A stretch of DNA of 64,000 nucleotides from JACKAQ01 sp965227145 (GTDB lineage: Bacteria > Calditrichota > Calditrichia > RBG-13-44-9 > J075): assembly GCA_965227145.1 (NCBI GenBank), contig OZ245730.1, positions 1,302,001-1,366,000 of the forward strand, in the 5' to 3' direction. The notes under the pieces are model-generated. The model was not told where the DNA came from. It ran no database searches and saw only the letters and a list, made by a program, of their open reading frames with translations. Made by a program: the position numbers and the translations under genes. Positions 1 to 8,624 of the stretch are shown here, in pieces; the stretch's first letter is position 1; every line of letters begins with the position of its first letter.

Positions 1-105
1 AAACACCAACGTTTTTTCGCCGGTTTCGCCGGCCGGTTTTTCCTGTGCGAAGCATAGCGACGCAAAAAGACACAATAGGGTCGCAGGTATAAATAGTTTA
101 TTCAT
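1..105 (-). CDS. Secreted protein, N-terminal fragment cut by window edge
   Basis: The first 35 codons of a minus-strand gene that runs off the left edge. The ATG at 105 is preceded by AGGAG at about 6-nt spacing. The product begins MNKLFIPATLLCLFASLCFA, a typical signal peptide with likely cleavage after SLCFA, followed by a charged, Glu/Lys/Gly-rich start of the mature protein. The function cannot be read from this fragment. It lies just downstream of the porin-like gene on the same strand with a gap of about 50 bp, so the two are probably co-transcribed. Confidence 0.7.
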   Translation of the reverse strand, partial: MNKLFIPATLLCLFASLCFAQEKPAGETGEKTLVF

Positions 106-157
106 TATTGGCTCCTGTTAAAAGGCTGATCGTCCTAATCATTTGTTTTTCAATCAT

Positions 158-1258
158 TTAAAATACCACTGCCCACTGCGTCCCGATAATTAAAAAACTA
201 TCGTTATCACCAAATTGTTGGGAAATGGCTTCCAGTTTGATTGAACTTTGGGTGGAAATATTAAACCGCACACCGCCGGTAATCCGCCGGACATTTTCCG
301 TGCCGATAAGCGTGTTGCCGTAAGGGTCGCCCATTTCAGGAGCCAGTTCTTCGATACGGGCATACGGGCGAATTTTTTCCTGGAATTCATATGCTGCCTG
401 CGCAAAATAACCTGTGGAATTGTAGCCGGGTTTTGCGGCATCGAGCATATCTTTGCTGTTGACGTTATAATATTCAGCAAGAATTTGCACCGGTAAAATA
501 TCATAAAACAAATGCGCGCCAAAAATATTTTGATCGAGATCGATTACCGGAGATTCGGAAAGCTCGCTAAATCCGTTCACTTTGCCGCGATAAAACGATC
601 CCCCAATGCCCAAACCACCCAAAAATGCCGGTTCCAGATTCAGTTTTCCGAACAGGATTTTGTTCGGGTTGTCATCTTCGTTCAAATTGAGCGCCAGCTC
701 ACCGTGATCCGCATCGATTTGCTGTCCGTTGGCAACACCGATGGTGTAATCCATTACACCGGCGTTTCCGGCAGTGAAACCGCGCAGCCACATTCCAACA
801 TTATGCGCCGGCACCAATCCGCCTTCATCTTCAAATTCCAGAATCAGCGGCCGGTTGATGGTAGATTCCAACTGTCGCCCGTGGTGAAACGTGTTGCCAT
901 AATAGCCCAACGGCGAGTGACCCCGACCGACTTCGACCGTTAGTAAATCGATAAAAGTGTAGCTGATCAGCAAACGCTCCAGATCAACTTCCAGCTCACC
1001 GCCCGGTGCTTCAAATACCAATTCCGCCAACACTTCGATGCGGTTATCGATATTATATGACGTAAACAAATCATATTGCCCCAACACAAATGCGCCGTTT
1101 TTCAATGAGCGATCGGCGTTTTCCGATGGTGAAAATTGGTAAGAAATATCATAAAAATTCCACCAGTTCCACTGTGCAAAAGTGGTTCCGGTTGTGCAAA
1201 TAAGCAGGATAAAACAAAAAATCCCGCTTCGGAGTTTAGCCCCGATAGTTCCGTTCAT
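158..1258 (-). CDS. Outer-membrane porin-like beta-barrel protein
   Basis: A 366-residue secreted protein. A hydrophobic segment at about residues 10-28 ends in TTFAQ, a good signal peptidase I site. The mature part has alternating amphipathic strands, many aromatic residues and a C-terminus ending in aromatic/hydrophobic residues (WAVVF), as in outer-membrane barrels. The motif GRGHSPLGYYGNTFHHGRQ with 'INRPL' resembles porins of the phosphate-selective O/P type or FCB barrels annotated as hypothetical porins. A strong SD (GGAGG) precedes the ATG at 1258. The barrel call is from sequence pattern; substrate is unknown. The fragment at 1-105 follows on the same strand. Confidence 0.7.
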   Translation of the reverse strand: MNGTIGAKLRSGIFCFILLICTTGTTFAQWNWWNFYDISYQFSPSENADRSLKNGAFVLGQYDLFTSYNIDNRIEVLAELVFEAPGGELEVDLERLLISYTFIDLLTVEVGRGHSPLGYYGNTFHHGRQLESTINRPLILEFEDEGGLVPAHNVGMWLRGFTAGNAGVMDYTIGVANGQQIDADHGELALNLNEDDNPNKILFGKLNLEPAFLGGLGIGGSFYRGKVNGFSELSESPVIDLDQNIFGAHLFYDILPVQILAEYYNVNSKDMLDAAKPGYNSTGYFAQAAYEFQEKIRPYARIEELAPEMGDPYGNTLIGTENVRRITGGVRFNISTQSSIKLEAISQQFGDNDSFLIIGTQWAVVF

Positions 1259-1291
1259 TCGAATCCTCCTTGAAGGGATTGAGCTTGTGGG

Positions 1292-2716
1292 TTATTTGTA
1301 AACGATTTCCTCAACAGTTTTGAAGCGTGTCGGCAAGCCGTTGAAGGTGGCGGGTTTGTATCGGTATTTTAATAACGTTTCGGTTGTTAAATCGTTGAGA
1401 CGACGATATTTAGCTGGCGAAAGGATTTCCACAGTTTCCACCTGTCCGTCTGTTCCGACGGTGCAGATTGCCCGGACGCGGGAAAAACCGCCGTAATTCC
1501 AGCTGCGGGGAACTACCGGTTCAGCCTTGCGAATGAGCACCTTTTTTCCACTGTCGATCTGGCTTTCGTCAACCGAAATGAGTTCAGGTGCCGCATTCAG
1601 CGACGATATGGAATCGGAAGTTGCCGGTTTCGTATCCACCGGATTCACGGGTGTTGAAACAGGGGTATTCAGCGGTAAAATAGTGTTGTTTAAAGATGCC
1701 AATGGCTGTGAGCCTGTATCGTTTGATGCCGGATTTTCGGCTGGTTTTTCCGCCGGTAAATTTTGTTGCGGTGCGGTTTTGGTGATCAGACTGGCTGCCG
1801 GTTGTTCATTGCGGGCGACCGGTTGCGACGCTGCGTTTTGCCGGGCAATTTGCCTGCGTCGCAAAGCTTCCTCACGGATCAAATCGTCAATTTTGACAAT
1901 CTGTTCACTCGCAAATTCATCGCCGGGATAAATGGTTTGGATGTTCGCGTAATAATCTTTGGCACGTTCATAACGGCCGCGATTAAATTCGCGTTCCGCT
2001 TCTGTTCGATAAAAATTACCGACGGTGTTCAGCATCTCCAACGCCTGTTTTTGGAACGGATCGATAGACAACACCTCGCGGATATGCTGCAAAGCGTTGT
2101 CATTTTCCGGTGTTAAATAACGCCGCAAATTCATCGCGGTTTGGGCACGTTTCAGCGTTTCTTCGATTTGCTGGCTGCGTCCGGCGCGCTGTTTTTGCGC
2201 TTCGGCTTCCATTATTGCGATGGCATCCAATCGTTTTTGAGCCAGTTCGCTCAGCGAGTTATCCGGATATTGCAACACAAATTGTTCAAACAATTCGGAT
2301 GCCTTGGGATAATCGCTCCGCTTAAAAGAGTTTTCCGCGAGTGCAAAAAGTGTTGTAACTTGTTGTTCTTTTTGATGTTTCGTATTTACAAAAAACCAAA
2401 TGCCCGCTGCAAGAACAATTGTTGCAATTAGCCCAGACAGAAGGATAACCCTGCTGCTGAAGGATCCTGCCGGAACAACCGTTGTTACCGGGCTGTTTTT
2501 TAGCTGCGAAAAAACTTGAGCCGCAGGTTGTTGCGGTTGCACTTGCTGAACAAAATTTTCCTGAAATTGCCGGGAGGCGCCATTTGGATTTGCGGTTTGC
2601 CCGGGTGTGCTCGTTACTGTTGTTTGGTGTGTCGATGAAAGAAATGAGTGAAAACAGTTATAACAACGAATAAAATGATCCTCATTGATCGCGCTGCAGT
2701 TTGGACATCTGCGCAT
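1292..2716 (-). CDS. Zinc-ribbon / TM / TPR / TonB-C protein
   Basis: A 474-residue protein with an unusual domain order. An N-terminal zinc ribbon (CPNC at about residues 4-7, then CYNC) is followed by a Gln/Pro-rich linker and one membrane segment (about 90-110, VILLSGLIATIVLAAGIWFF). Next come TPR-like helices (about 120-280: 'ALAENSFKRSDYPKASELFEQF', 'EFNRGRYERAKDYYANIQ'), a Ser/Asn/Pro-rich linker and a C-terminal TonB-like domain with VGTDGQVETVEIL and LLKYRYKPATFNG. The zinc ribbon should be cytoplasmic and the TPR/TonB-C part periplasmic. The start is set at 2716 because AAAGGAG lies just upstream; an upstream in-frame start at 2749 lacks this. No ExbB/ExbD is visible, so energy transduction is unproven. 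Confidence 0.75.
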   Translation of the reverse strand: MRRCPNCSAINEDHFIRCYNCFHSFLSSTHQTTVTSTPGQTANPNGASRQFQENFVQQVQPQQPAAQVFSQLKNSPVTTVVPAGSFSSRVILLSGLIATIVLAAGIWFFVNTKHQKEQQVTTLFALAENSFKRSDYPKASELFEQFVLQYPDNSLSELAQKRLDAIAIMEAEAQKQRAGRSQQIEETLKRAQTAMNLRRYLTPENDNALQHIREVLSIDPFQKQALEMLNTVGNFYRTEAEREFNRGRYERAKDYYANIQTIYPGDEFASEQIVKIDDLIREEALRRRQIARQNAASQPVARNEQPAASLITKTAPQQNLPAEKPAENPASNDTGSQPLASLNNTILPLNTPVSTPVNPVDTKPATSDSISSLNAAPELISVDESQIDSGKKVLIRKAEPVVPRSWNYGGFSRVRAICTVGTDGQVETVEILSPAKYRRLNDLTTETLLKYRYKPATFNGLPTRFKTVEEIVYK

Positions 2717-2868
2717 TTCCGCTCCTTTGCATAGTGTGTGTCTATACATTTAAATACATGAAACATATATACTGAACACATAAATTTTTGACGTGCGCAA
2801 AAGCATTATTTCCGGATAGAAAAATTAGATGATTTCAATTATATCAATAGCAGGGGGGAGGGGTAATT

Positions 2869-3894
2869 TTACCGGGATGTACCAAATTCCACGCCGATTA
2901 AACCGCGCCAGCCGTAATACCGCGATTGCAAATTGAGCAAATCCTCGCTTTGATAGCCGAACAGAAAAAACAGTTGGCTGGCGTTCGAAAAATCTTTTTC
3001 GATTTTGAGATACACTTTGCGGTCATCATCGTACGGGCTGTAGAGCAGGTTTAACGGAACGTTTTTGACAAATGTGAATTTGCGGAAACGATAATTCGCG
3101 AGAACAAATACCGACCAGTTGTTGGCTAATATTCGCCCGGACAGCAGGTGCAGCCAATGTTCGCTGGATGGCGATTTTGTGAGGTCAGAATGGTGCAAAA
3201 TGCCGTGATAGCGCATCTGCCAAATCCATGTTTTTTGGCGGGTTATGGATACAATCGCACCCATCCGGTAACCGGCATTTGAATCGCCGGAAAACGATTC
3301 TTTGATCACAAATGGATCGCCGGTAAGCCCCAATTGTCCGCGAAATAACCGGGAGAATTGGCGTTGCCACATCACAAAAAATCGTCCGGCGGACATGCGG
3401 TTTTCCAGAATATTTTTGGCGTTCAGCAGATCCGCACCGCTGCCGAATTTCAGTTGCGTTCGCGGATTCAACTGCCAGATCAGCTGGGTTTCCGCGCTCC
3501 ATTTTTGCAGCGTAAAGGTTTGATATCCAATCGATAATCGCCGGGCATCCGCCGAAGCGGAGACGACCCATTGCCATTTGCGAAAACTGCGCTGGATGGT
3601 TCCGGCAACGCCGTATTTCAAATGCGTCGGCACATCGCCGGAGAGAAACAGTTCCGGGCGAAATTGCCCGTTCAACTGCCATGCGACAGCGCGCGTTTTT
3701 TTACGGATCGATAATTTTCCGTTGAGGCGAACGGTGGGGGAAATGTCGTTATCGAGTGAGGATAAATGGGCGCTCGTCCAGCCCGATTCCACACTGATGC
3801 GGTAATTCAAAAGCGGAGATGAAGCCGTTTGCGCAGCACCGAAACAGCAAAGGCAGCACAGAAAAAATGTCAATCGTGCCGGTGTAAATTGCAT
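2869..3894 (-). CDS. Putative outer-membrane beta-barrel protein
   Basis: A 341-residue secreted protein. The signal peptide is at about residues 8-22 (FFLCCLCCFGAAQ). The rest is a run of amphipathic strands rich in Trp, Tyr, Arg and Phe ('WQLNGQFRPELF', 'YGVAGTIQRSF', 'LFFLFGYQSEDLL') ending in GLIGVEFGTSR, consistent with an outer-membrane barrel of about 14-16 strands. I recognise no specific family. Its ATG overlaps the stop of the preceding coiled-coil gene (TAATG), so it is translationally coupled as the last gene of the signalling operon that begins at 8519. A role as target or output of that system is inference. Confidence 0.65.
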   Translation of the reverse strand: MQFTPARLTFFLCCLCCFGAAQTASSPLLNYRISVESGWTSAHLSSLDNDISPTVRLNGKLSIRKKTRAVAWQLNGQFRPELFLSGDVPTHLKYGVAGTIQRSFRKWQWVVSASADARRLSIGYQTFTLQKWSAETQLIWQLNPRTQLKFGSGADLLNAKNILENRMSAGRFFVMWQRQFSRLFRGQLGLTGDPFVIKESFSGDSNAGYRMGAIVSITRQKTWIWQMRYHGILHHSDLTKSPSSEHWLHLLSGRILANNWSVFVLANYRFRKFTFVKNVPLNLLYSPYDDDRKVYLKIEKDFSNASQLFFLFGYQSEDLLNLQSRYYGWRGLIGVEFGTSR

Positions 3895-4934
3895 TATTGC
3901 GCGGCATCCTTCGCTTCCAGTTTTTGGGTTATGGCTTTGTGAAACGTTTCGAGGCGCGTTTCAGCCGTTTTCAGCAAATCCAGATAGTCTTCCAAAGATA
4001 CAAATTCGCTGCCGGATTCGATAGCCATTTTGAAAGATTGTTCTGCGGAAGCGGGTCGATCGACGCCCAGTTGGGCGAAAAAAATACTGATGTTTTCCAA
4101 CTGTTTGGCGGAAAAATTCACCGGTGAAAAACTGGTTTCGGACAGATTATCCCTTTCGCTGGCGGCGAACGCCTCATTGCGCTGTGTGCTGATCATGCCC
4201 TGAGCAAAAAGGCTGTAATTCTCGTCGGAAACGTCGCTCAAAAATTCTTCGGCTTTGCGGGATAATTTGATGGTGCTTTCCAGTTTTTGGCGATCGTTCC
4301 GGATGATGGCCAGCCGCTCATCGACCCCTTTTTCAGCAGTCGCCAGATAATCGCGCATCAATCCGCGTTCCAGCGAATCGCTGGTTGTTGCCGGTTCCAT
4401 CCCGGCAATTTTTTGGGGATCGAACGGCAGCTCGCGAAAAATAGGGGAGAAGAACAAATAATTTGCCGTCGCGGAAACAATCGATTCCTGCAACGCGGTT
4501 TCATCACCGGAAAAATTGGCGTCGTTCTGCAGTGCTTTGAGCGAATCAATTCGTGCGGCAAATCGCGCCGCAAGTTTCGATTGGCAGATGTTGAATTTTT
4601 GCTGTAACTGTTGCAATTTCTGACGTTGCCAGTTGATGGTTTCGCTCAGCTCCAACCCTTCCGCCATCTGTTCGCGCAATGCGGATTTATCCGGTGATGA
4701 TGCCTGTTTTTCCTGATCGATCCGCGCCGTTTGTTGAGCCAGCAACCGGTTTAGCGAATCGACGGCGGCGGTGCGTTGCTGTATTTGCAGATCCAGTTGC
4801 CGGTATTCGCCGAGCAATTCCGGGATATTTTGGGCGAAAATCGCGGTGGAAAACAGCAACAATCCAGCCAGAACCAATCGCAAAAATCGGCGTTGTTTCA
4901 CTTTTGGGTGCGCATTTTTTAGCTGAAAAGTCAT
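3894..4934 (-). CDS. Secreted coiled-coil protein
   Basis: A 346-residue exported protein. A basic N-region and hydrophobic segment (about residues 19-36, FLRLVLAGLLLFSTAIFAQ) form a signal peptide. The mature part has heptad-rich helices ('QLDLQIQQRTAAVDSLNRLL', 'NWQRQKLQQLQQKF') separated by less ordered stretches, suggesting a long periplasmic coiled coil. I do not recognise a family. The ATG at 4934 overlaps the stop of the sigma-54 activator as TGATG, and its own stop overlaps the start of the barrel gene, so the three are coupled. A TTG one codon earlier is possible but less likely. A periplasmic adaptor for the barrel is a guess from context. Confidence 0.65.
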   Translation of the reverse strand: MTFQLKNAHPKVKQRRFLRLVLAGLLLFSTAIFAQNIPELLGEYRQLDLQIQQRTAAVDSLNRLLAQQTARIDQEKQASSPDKSALREQMAEGLELSETINWQRQKLQQLQQKFNICQSKLAARFAARIDSLKALQNDANFSGDETALQESIVSATANYLFFSPIFRELPFDPQKIAGMEPATTSDSLERGLMRDYLATAEKGVDERLAIIRNDRQKLESTIKLSRKAEEFLSDVSDENYSLFAQGMISTQRNEAFAASERDNLSETSFSPVNFSAKQLENISIFFAQLGVDRPASAEQSFKMAIESGSEFVSLEDYLDLLKTAETRLETFHKAITQKLEAKDAAQ

Positions 4935-6286
4935 CAATTTAATCCGTATTTTTCCAATTTGTAATACAGGGTGCTGGTGCGGATGCCCAACATTTTTGCC
5001 GCTTGATTTTTAACACCCTGCGCTTTTTTGAGCGCGTGGATGATCAGGTTTTTTTCGAACGCGTTGACCGCATCATCCAGCGGCAAATTTTCGTATTGAT
5101 TGACGGCGGACATGCCCACACCGCGCCCGAGTTGCTGGGCAATCAGTTGCGGTTCGATCAGCGGCAGCGGCGAAATGACCGCCAGCCGTTCCAGTACATT
5201 TTCCAACTCGCGGATGTTGCCGGGCCAACTGTATTCGATCAATAAATTCAGTCCTTCCGGCGAAATGGTTTTGCCGCGATTCCGTCTGTTCAAAAAGTGC
5301 TGAACCAGCGCCGGGATGTCGTCTTTTCGCTCGCGCAGCGGCGGCAACTGAATGGGAATGACGCTCAGCCGGTAATACAAATCTTCCCGGAAATCGCTGT
5401 TCATCACCGATTTCGGCAGGTTGCGATGGGTTGCGCTGATGATCCGCACATCGACCGATAGCGTGCTTTCGCCGCCAACCCGTTCGAACTCGCCTTCCTG
5501 CAACACACGCAATAATTTAACCTGCATGTTTTGGGAGATGTCGCCAATTTCATCGAGAAACAGCGTGCCGCCATCTGCCAGTTCGAACCGCCCTTTTTTG
5601 CGTTTGATCGCGCCCGTGAACGCACCTTTTTCGTGACCGAACAATTCGCTTTCCAGCAAATTATCGTTCAGTGCGCCGCAGTTGACGCGCACAAACGGTT
5701 TGTCGGCGCGGTCGCTGTTTTTGTGAATCGCTCGGGCAACCAGCTCTTTTCCGGTGCCGCTTTCGCCTTCAATGAGGATGGCGCTGGCCTCTTTTGCGAC
5801 GCGCTGGATGAGATCGAACACCCGCTGCATCACCGGCGATGTGCCGATCATATCGCCAAATTGCTCATCCTGGAGCAAATGGTGCTGTTCCAGCAATCGC
5901 TCAAGTTGTTGTTTTTGCTGAATTTTCTCAAATGCCCGCTGCACGCGGATGCGCAATTCTTCCATCGAAAACGGTTTGGTTAGAAAATCCAGCGCGCCGA
6001 ATTGCATGGCTTCCACCGCAACTTCCACCGTGCCGAATGCGGAAACCATGATCAACTCCGTTTGCGGCGATTGATTTTTGAGCTGTTTGAGCAATTCCAT
6101 TCCGCTCATGCCTGCCATTTTCAGATCGCTGATGAGCAGCGGCACCGGCTGGCGCGCAAAAAAATCCAGCGCGGTTTTGGCATCCGGAAAATCGAAAACA
6201 TCGTATCCGGCGCGGCGCAAACTTTCGGTCATGCCCAGTCGCATCGCCTCGTTATCTTCCACAATTATCAGCGGCTTTTTTTGCAT
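4934..6286 (-). CDS. NtrC-family sigma-54-dependent response regulator
   Basis: A 450-residue enhancer-binding regulator with all three domains. The receiver (1-120) has phospho-acceptor D54 in 'LLISDLKM' and Lys104 in 'FLTKPF'. The AAA+ domain (about 145-375) has Walker A GESGTGKE (174-181), the sigma-54-contacting GAFTGA loop (221-226) and Walker B TLFLDEIGD (241-249). The C-terminus (about 405-450) is a Fis-type helix-turn-helix. By family it should activate sigma-54 promoters after phosphorylation. The likely partner is the kinase at 7146-8519, separated only by two small lipoprotein genes. It is coupled to the downstream coiled-coil gene by TGATG. I found no convincing -24/-12 site by eye, so targets are unknown. 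Confidence 0.93.
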   Translation of the reverse strand: MQKKPLIIVEDNEAMRLGMTESLRRAGYDVFDFPDAKTALDFFARQPVPLLISDLKMAGMSGMELLKQLKNQSPQTELIMVSAFGTVEVAVEAMQFGALDFLTKPFSMEELRIRVQRAFEKIQQKQQLERLLEQHHLLQDEQFGDMIGTSPVMQRVFDLIQRVAKEASAILIEGESGTGKELVARAIHKNSDRADKPFVRVNCGALNDNLLESELFGHEKGAFTGAIKRKKGRFELADGGTLFLDEIGDISQNMQVKLLRVLQEGEFERVGGESTLSVDVRIISATHRNLPKSVMNSDFREDLYYRLSVIPIQLPPLRERKDDIPALVQHFLNRRNRGKTISPEGLNLLIEYSWPGNIRELENVLERLAVISPLPLIEPQLIAQQLGRGVGMSAVNQYENLPLDDAVNAFEKNLIIHALKKAQGVKNQAAKMLGIRTSTLYYKLEKYGLN

Positions 6287-6298
6287 AAGTTTCTGTTT

Positions 6299-6697
6299 CT
6301 ATTCTGTTTCTGTGAAATCGTAATGAGCGAAATCCTGCACGCCGCAATTGATTTGCCACGGGTCCGTTTGTTGCACAAACCCAAGTTCGTCCAATTGTTC
6401 CGTTGCGCCAATGACGCGAATTTGCATCGCTTCTGTGCAGGTTATGCATTCACACGGCGATGTGCTTAATGGTATCCACGCTTCCTGAACATCCACACCG
6501 CTCAAAATCGCCCGACGCAAGTTTGATTCGTATTCGTTAAATTTTCCGATCAAAAAATAAGTGGCAGCCGAACTTTGCGGAAGTTCAGAAAAAGCAACAA
6601 TTTGCGGTTCGGGCAGCTCCACCTGGTTGAGTGATTCCGTACTCTGATCACATGCCCACAAAAAAATGATTGAAAGTAAAACGATCATATTTTTCAT
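6299..6697 (-). CDS. Small lipoprotein of unknown function
   Basis: A 132-residue lipoprotein. The N-terminus MKNMIVLLSIIFLWACDQS contains a lipobox-like LWAC, with Asp at +2. The mature part includes a Cys-rich stretch ('STSPCECITCTEAMQIRVIG') of three closely spaced cysteines and a later Cys, so disulfides or metal binding are possible. The SD AAGGA precedes the ATG. It lies 12 bp upstream of the sigma-54 activator and 14 bp after the META-like lipoprotein, inside the kinase/regulator operon. A role in signal input (ligand or redox sensing at the envelope) is inference from position. Confidence 0.7.
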   Translation of the reverse strand: MKNMIVLLSIIFLWACDQSTESLNQVELPEPQIVAFSELPQSSAATYFLIGKFNEYESNLRRAILSGVDVQEAWIPLSTSPCECITCTEAMQIRVIGATEQLDELGFVQQTDPWQINCGVQDFAHYDFTETE

Positions 6698-6711
6698 CTC
6701 AAATTCCTTCT

Positions 6712-7149
6712 TTATTGGCTCAACTGTTCCAAAAATACCATCGTTTGGAAACCGTCAACGTAAAAAATGCGCAATCGCCCGGAACGAACTTCGAATGCGA
6801 GCGCAGATTGCAACGCGTTCATATACGTTCCGTCCAGCGATTCATCGCCGCAATAGGCTTCGGTGTGAACCAGTTCGGTTACGCGGAATAATCCGTCATC
6901 AACATTCACTTTTCCGCCATACGCGTTGCAGTCAGATGTGCCGCCAAACGAGCCGTCTTCGTGAATTTGCAGGGTGTAAAATTGATCTTCGGGAACATCA
7001 ATTTTATCGCCATCGATGGTTTCCAGCGATTGCAGTTGCCAAATTCTGCCGAGCAATTCTTTTTGCGTTTTCTCGCTATCTGTCAAATTATCGCACGATA
7101 CAAACAGTGCGAATATGCCGGCTGCCATCAGCCATAACATGTGCTTCAT
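6712..7149 (-). CDS. META/HslJ-like domain lipoprotein
   Basis: A 145-residue lipoprotein with a lipobox around 'LFVSC' (Cys19). The mature domain fits the META/HslJ pattern: 'LLGRIWQLQSLETIDG', the hallmark 'DGSFGGTSDCNAYGGKVNVDDG' region (GxxGCNxYxG-like), and a late 'LRIFYVDGFQTMVFLEQ' strand pair. META-domain proteins are often linked to envelope stress or adhesion; the biochemical role is unknown. Its ATG overlaps the stop of the sensor kinase by 4 nt (ATGA), so translation is coupled to the kinase. The context suggests an accessory periplasmic sensor for that kinase. Confidence 0.78.
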   Translation of the reverse strand: MKHMLWLMAAGIFALFVSCDNLTDSEKTQKELLGRIWQLQSLETIDGDKIDVPEDQFYTLQIHEDGSFGGTSDCNAYGGKVNVDDGLFRVTELVHTEAYCGDESLDGTYMNALQSALAFEVRSGRLRIFYVDGFQTMVFLEQLSQ

Positions 7150-8519
7150 TGGTTAAACTCCTGTATTATCGAAAATTTACATCCACCGTTTTCCAGATTT
7201 TCAACGGTTAACAACGCGCCGTTTTCCCGGCAAAGTTTTTGGCAAATTGCCAGTCCCAAACCCGTACCGGATTCGCGCGTGGTAAAAAAAGGATCGAAAA
7301 TTTTGGGCAAATGCGCCGCATCTATGCCCGGACCATCATCACAAATTTCGATGCGCGATTGCCGGGATTCCACCCGGATTGTTCCGCCATCCGACAGCGA
7401 TTGCAGGCTGTTGTTCAATAAATTGAACAAAATTTGCCGCAAGTGTTGTCTGTCAAATTGCAATATTGCGCCATTTACGGATGGTTCAAATTGAACGCTT
7501 TTTTGCCTGAATTTGTGCTGCAACGTTTCCTGAACTTCGTTGAGCACTTCTGCAATGTTCAGCGGTTCGGGGTTTGGCAGCGTCGGGCGGCTGTAATTGA
7601 GATAGGCGTTGATCAACGATTTCAGCCCGCCGATTTCCGCCAGAATTTTGTCGATGTATCCGGCATCTGCGCCGTGCTGCTGCAAATCTTCTTTCACCAA
7701 TCCGGAAAGCAATTCCATCCCGCCGAGCGGATTGCGGATTTCGTGTGCAATTTGAGCCAGCATCGCCTCTTTTTCACGATTTTTGTGCAACAAATCCTGG
7801 CGCATGTTGTCCATCGCAGATGCCAGAATTGCCAGTTCGCCGGGATTCACCTGCGGCGCTTTCGCCGTGAAATCGCCTTCGCCGAGCTTTCGGCTGAAGT
7901 TTACCAATTGGTTGATGGGTTTGGTGATGCTGCTCGCCAGCCAAACGCCAGCAAAAATGGTAAACGCCAGCCCGATCAGTCCGATCGCGCCAAAAATTTT
8001 AGGCAATTTTTCCACTTCGGCGAACCGTGCAGCGCTTTCGCGAATGCCCAGCCAATGTTCGCTGTCCAAACGGTAAAATCCCCACAAATACCACTGCTGG
8101 TCGTGCCCTTTAAACGGCAGCGATGCACCGGCTTCTGCGATATTCAACTGCCGGATGTCGTTGGTGAACAGCAGCAATCGCGCATCGCTTTCAACGGGAA
8201 GCGCAGCCGATTCTGTCTGCGTAAGTATTTGAAAATTCTGGTCAAACAACACAATATTTCCAACCAGCAGCGCTTCTGCATGTTCCGCCAGTTGATCGCG
8301 ATAATAGCTGACCGCCCGCTGCGATGGCTGATTGGCGTCGATGAACGTGAGATATTTTGCATCGATGCTGCTGCCGATCAACCGGGTGAGCAACCGGGTT
8401 TGCTCCGAAACCTGGTTGAGGTAAATTTCCCGGACGGCCACATAGCTCACCAACGCCATCACCGCAACCAGCACGGTGGTCAGCGCAGAAAAAATCAATA
8501 TAATGCGATGTTTTAACAA
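7146..8519 (-). CDS. Membrane sensor histidine kinase (HAMP, HisKA, HATPase)
   Basis: A 457-residue kinase. TM1 is at about residues 6-28. A periplasmic sensor region of about 140 residues follows, then TM2 (about 175-195, 'IFGAIGLIGLAFTIFAGVWLA') and HAMP ('ITKPINQLVNFSRKLGEGDF'). The phospho-acceptor H259 lies in 'IAHEIRNPLGG', and the ATPase domain has an N-box, G1 'DDGPGID' and G2 'GTGLGL'. It probably phosphorylates the NtrC-type regulator at 4934-6286. The initiation codon is TTG at 8519 with only a weak SD; no better in-frame ATG exists before the first TM. Its stop overlaps the META lipoprotein start. It may share a transcript with the lipoprotein genes at 8625-9552. Confidence 0.9.
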   Translation of the reverse strand: MLKHRIILIFSALTTVLVAVMALVSYVAVREIYLNQVSEQTRLLTRLIGSSIDAKYLTFIDANQPSQRAVSYYRDQLAEHAEALLVGNIVLFDQNFQILTQTESAALPVESDARLLLFTNDIRQLNIAEAGASLPFKGHDQQWYLWGFYRLDSEHWLGIRESAARFAEVEKLPKIFGAIGLIGLAFTIFAGVWLASSITKPINQLVNFSRKLGEGDFTAKAPQVNPGELAILASAMDNMRQDLLHKNREKEAMLAQIAHEIRNPLGGMELLSGLVKEDLQQHGADAGYIDKILAEIGGLKSLINAYLNYSRPTLPNPEPLNIAEVLNEVQETLQHKFRQKSVQFEPSVNGAILQFDRQHLRQILFNLLNNSLQSLSDGGTIRVESRQSRIEICDDGPGIDAAHLPKIFDPFFTTRESGTGLGLAICQKLCRENGALLTVENLENGGCKFSIIQEFNQ

Positions 8520-8624
8520 TACTTACACGTCCATCCGGTTTATACTTTTTACCCATTGTTAAACGGCAATCACCCACAAACAGTTGCGCGATTTCCAAAA
8601 TGTAACGGAAATATTTGGTTGCCG

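Noticed and set aside
4934..8519. A sigma-54 (-24/-12) promoter for the activator operon
   Set aside because: I looked for TGGCAC-N5-TTGC-like sites by eye upstream of genes in this region and saw none good enough to report. A position-weight search would be needed.
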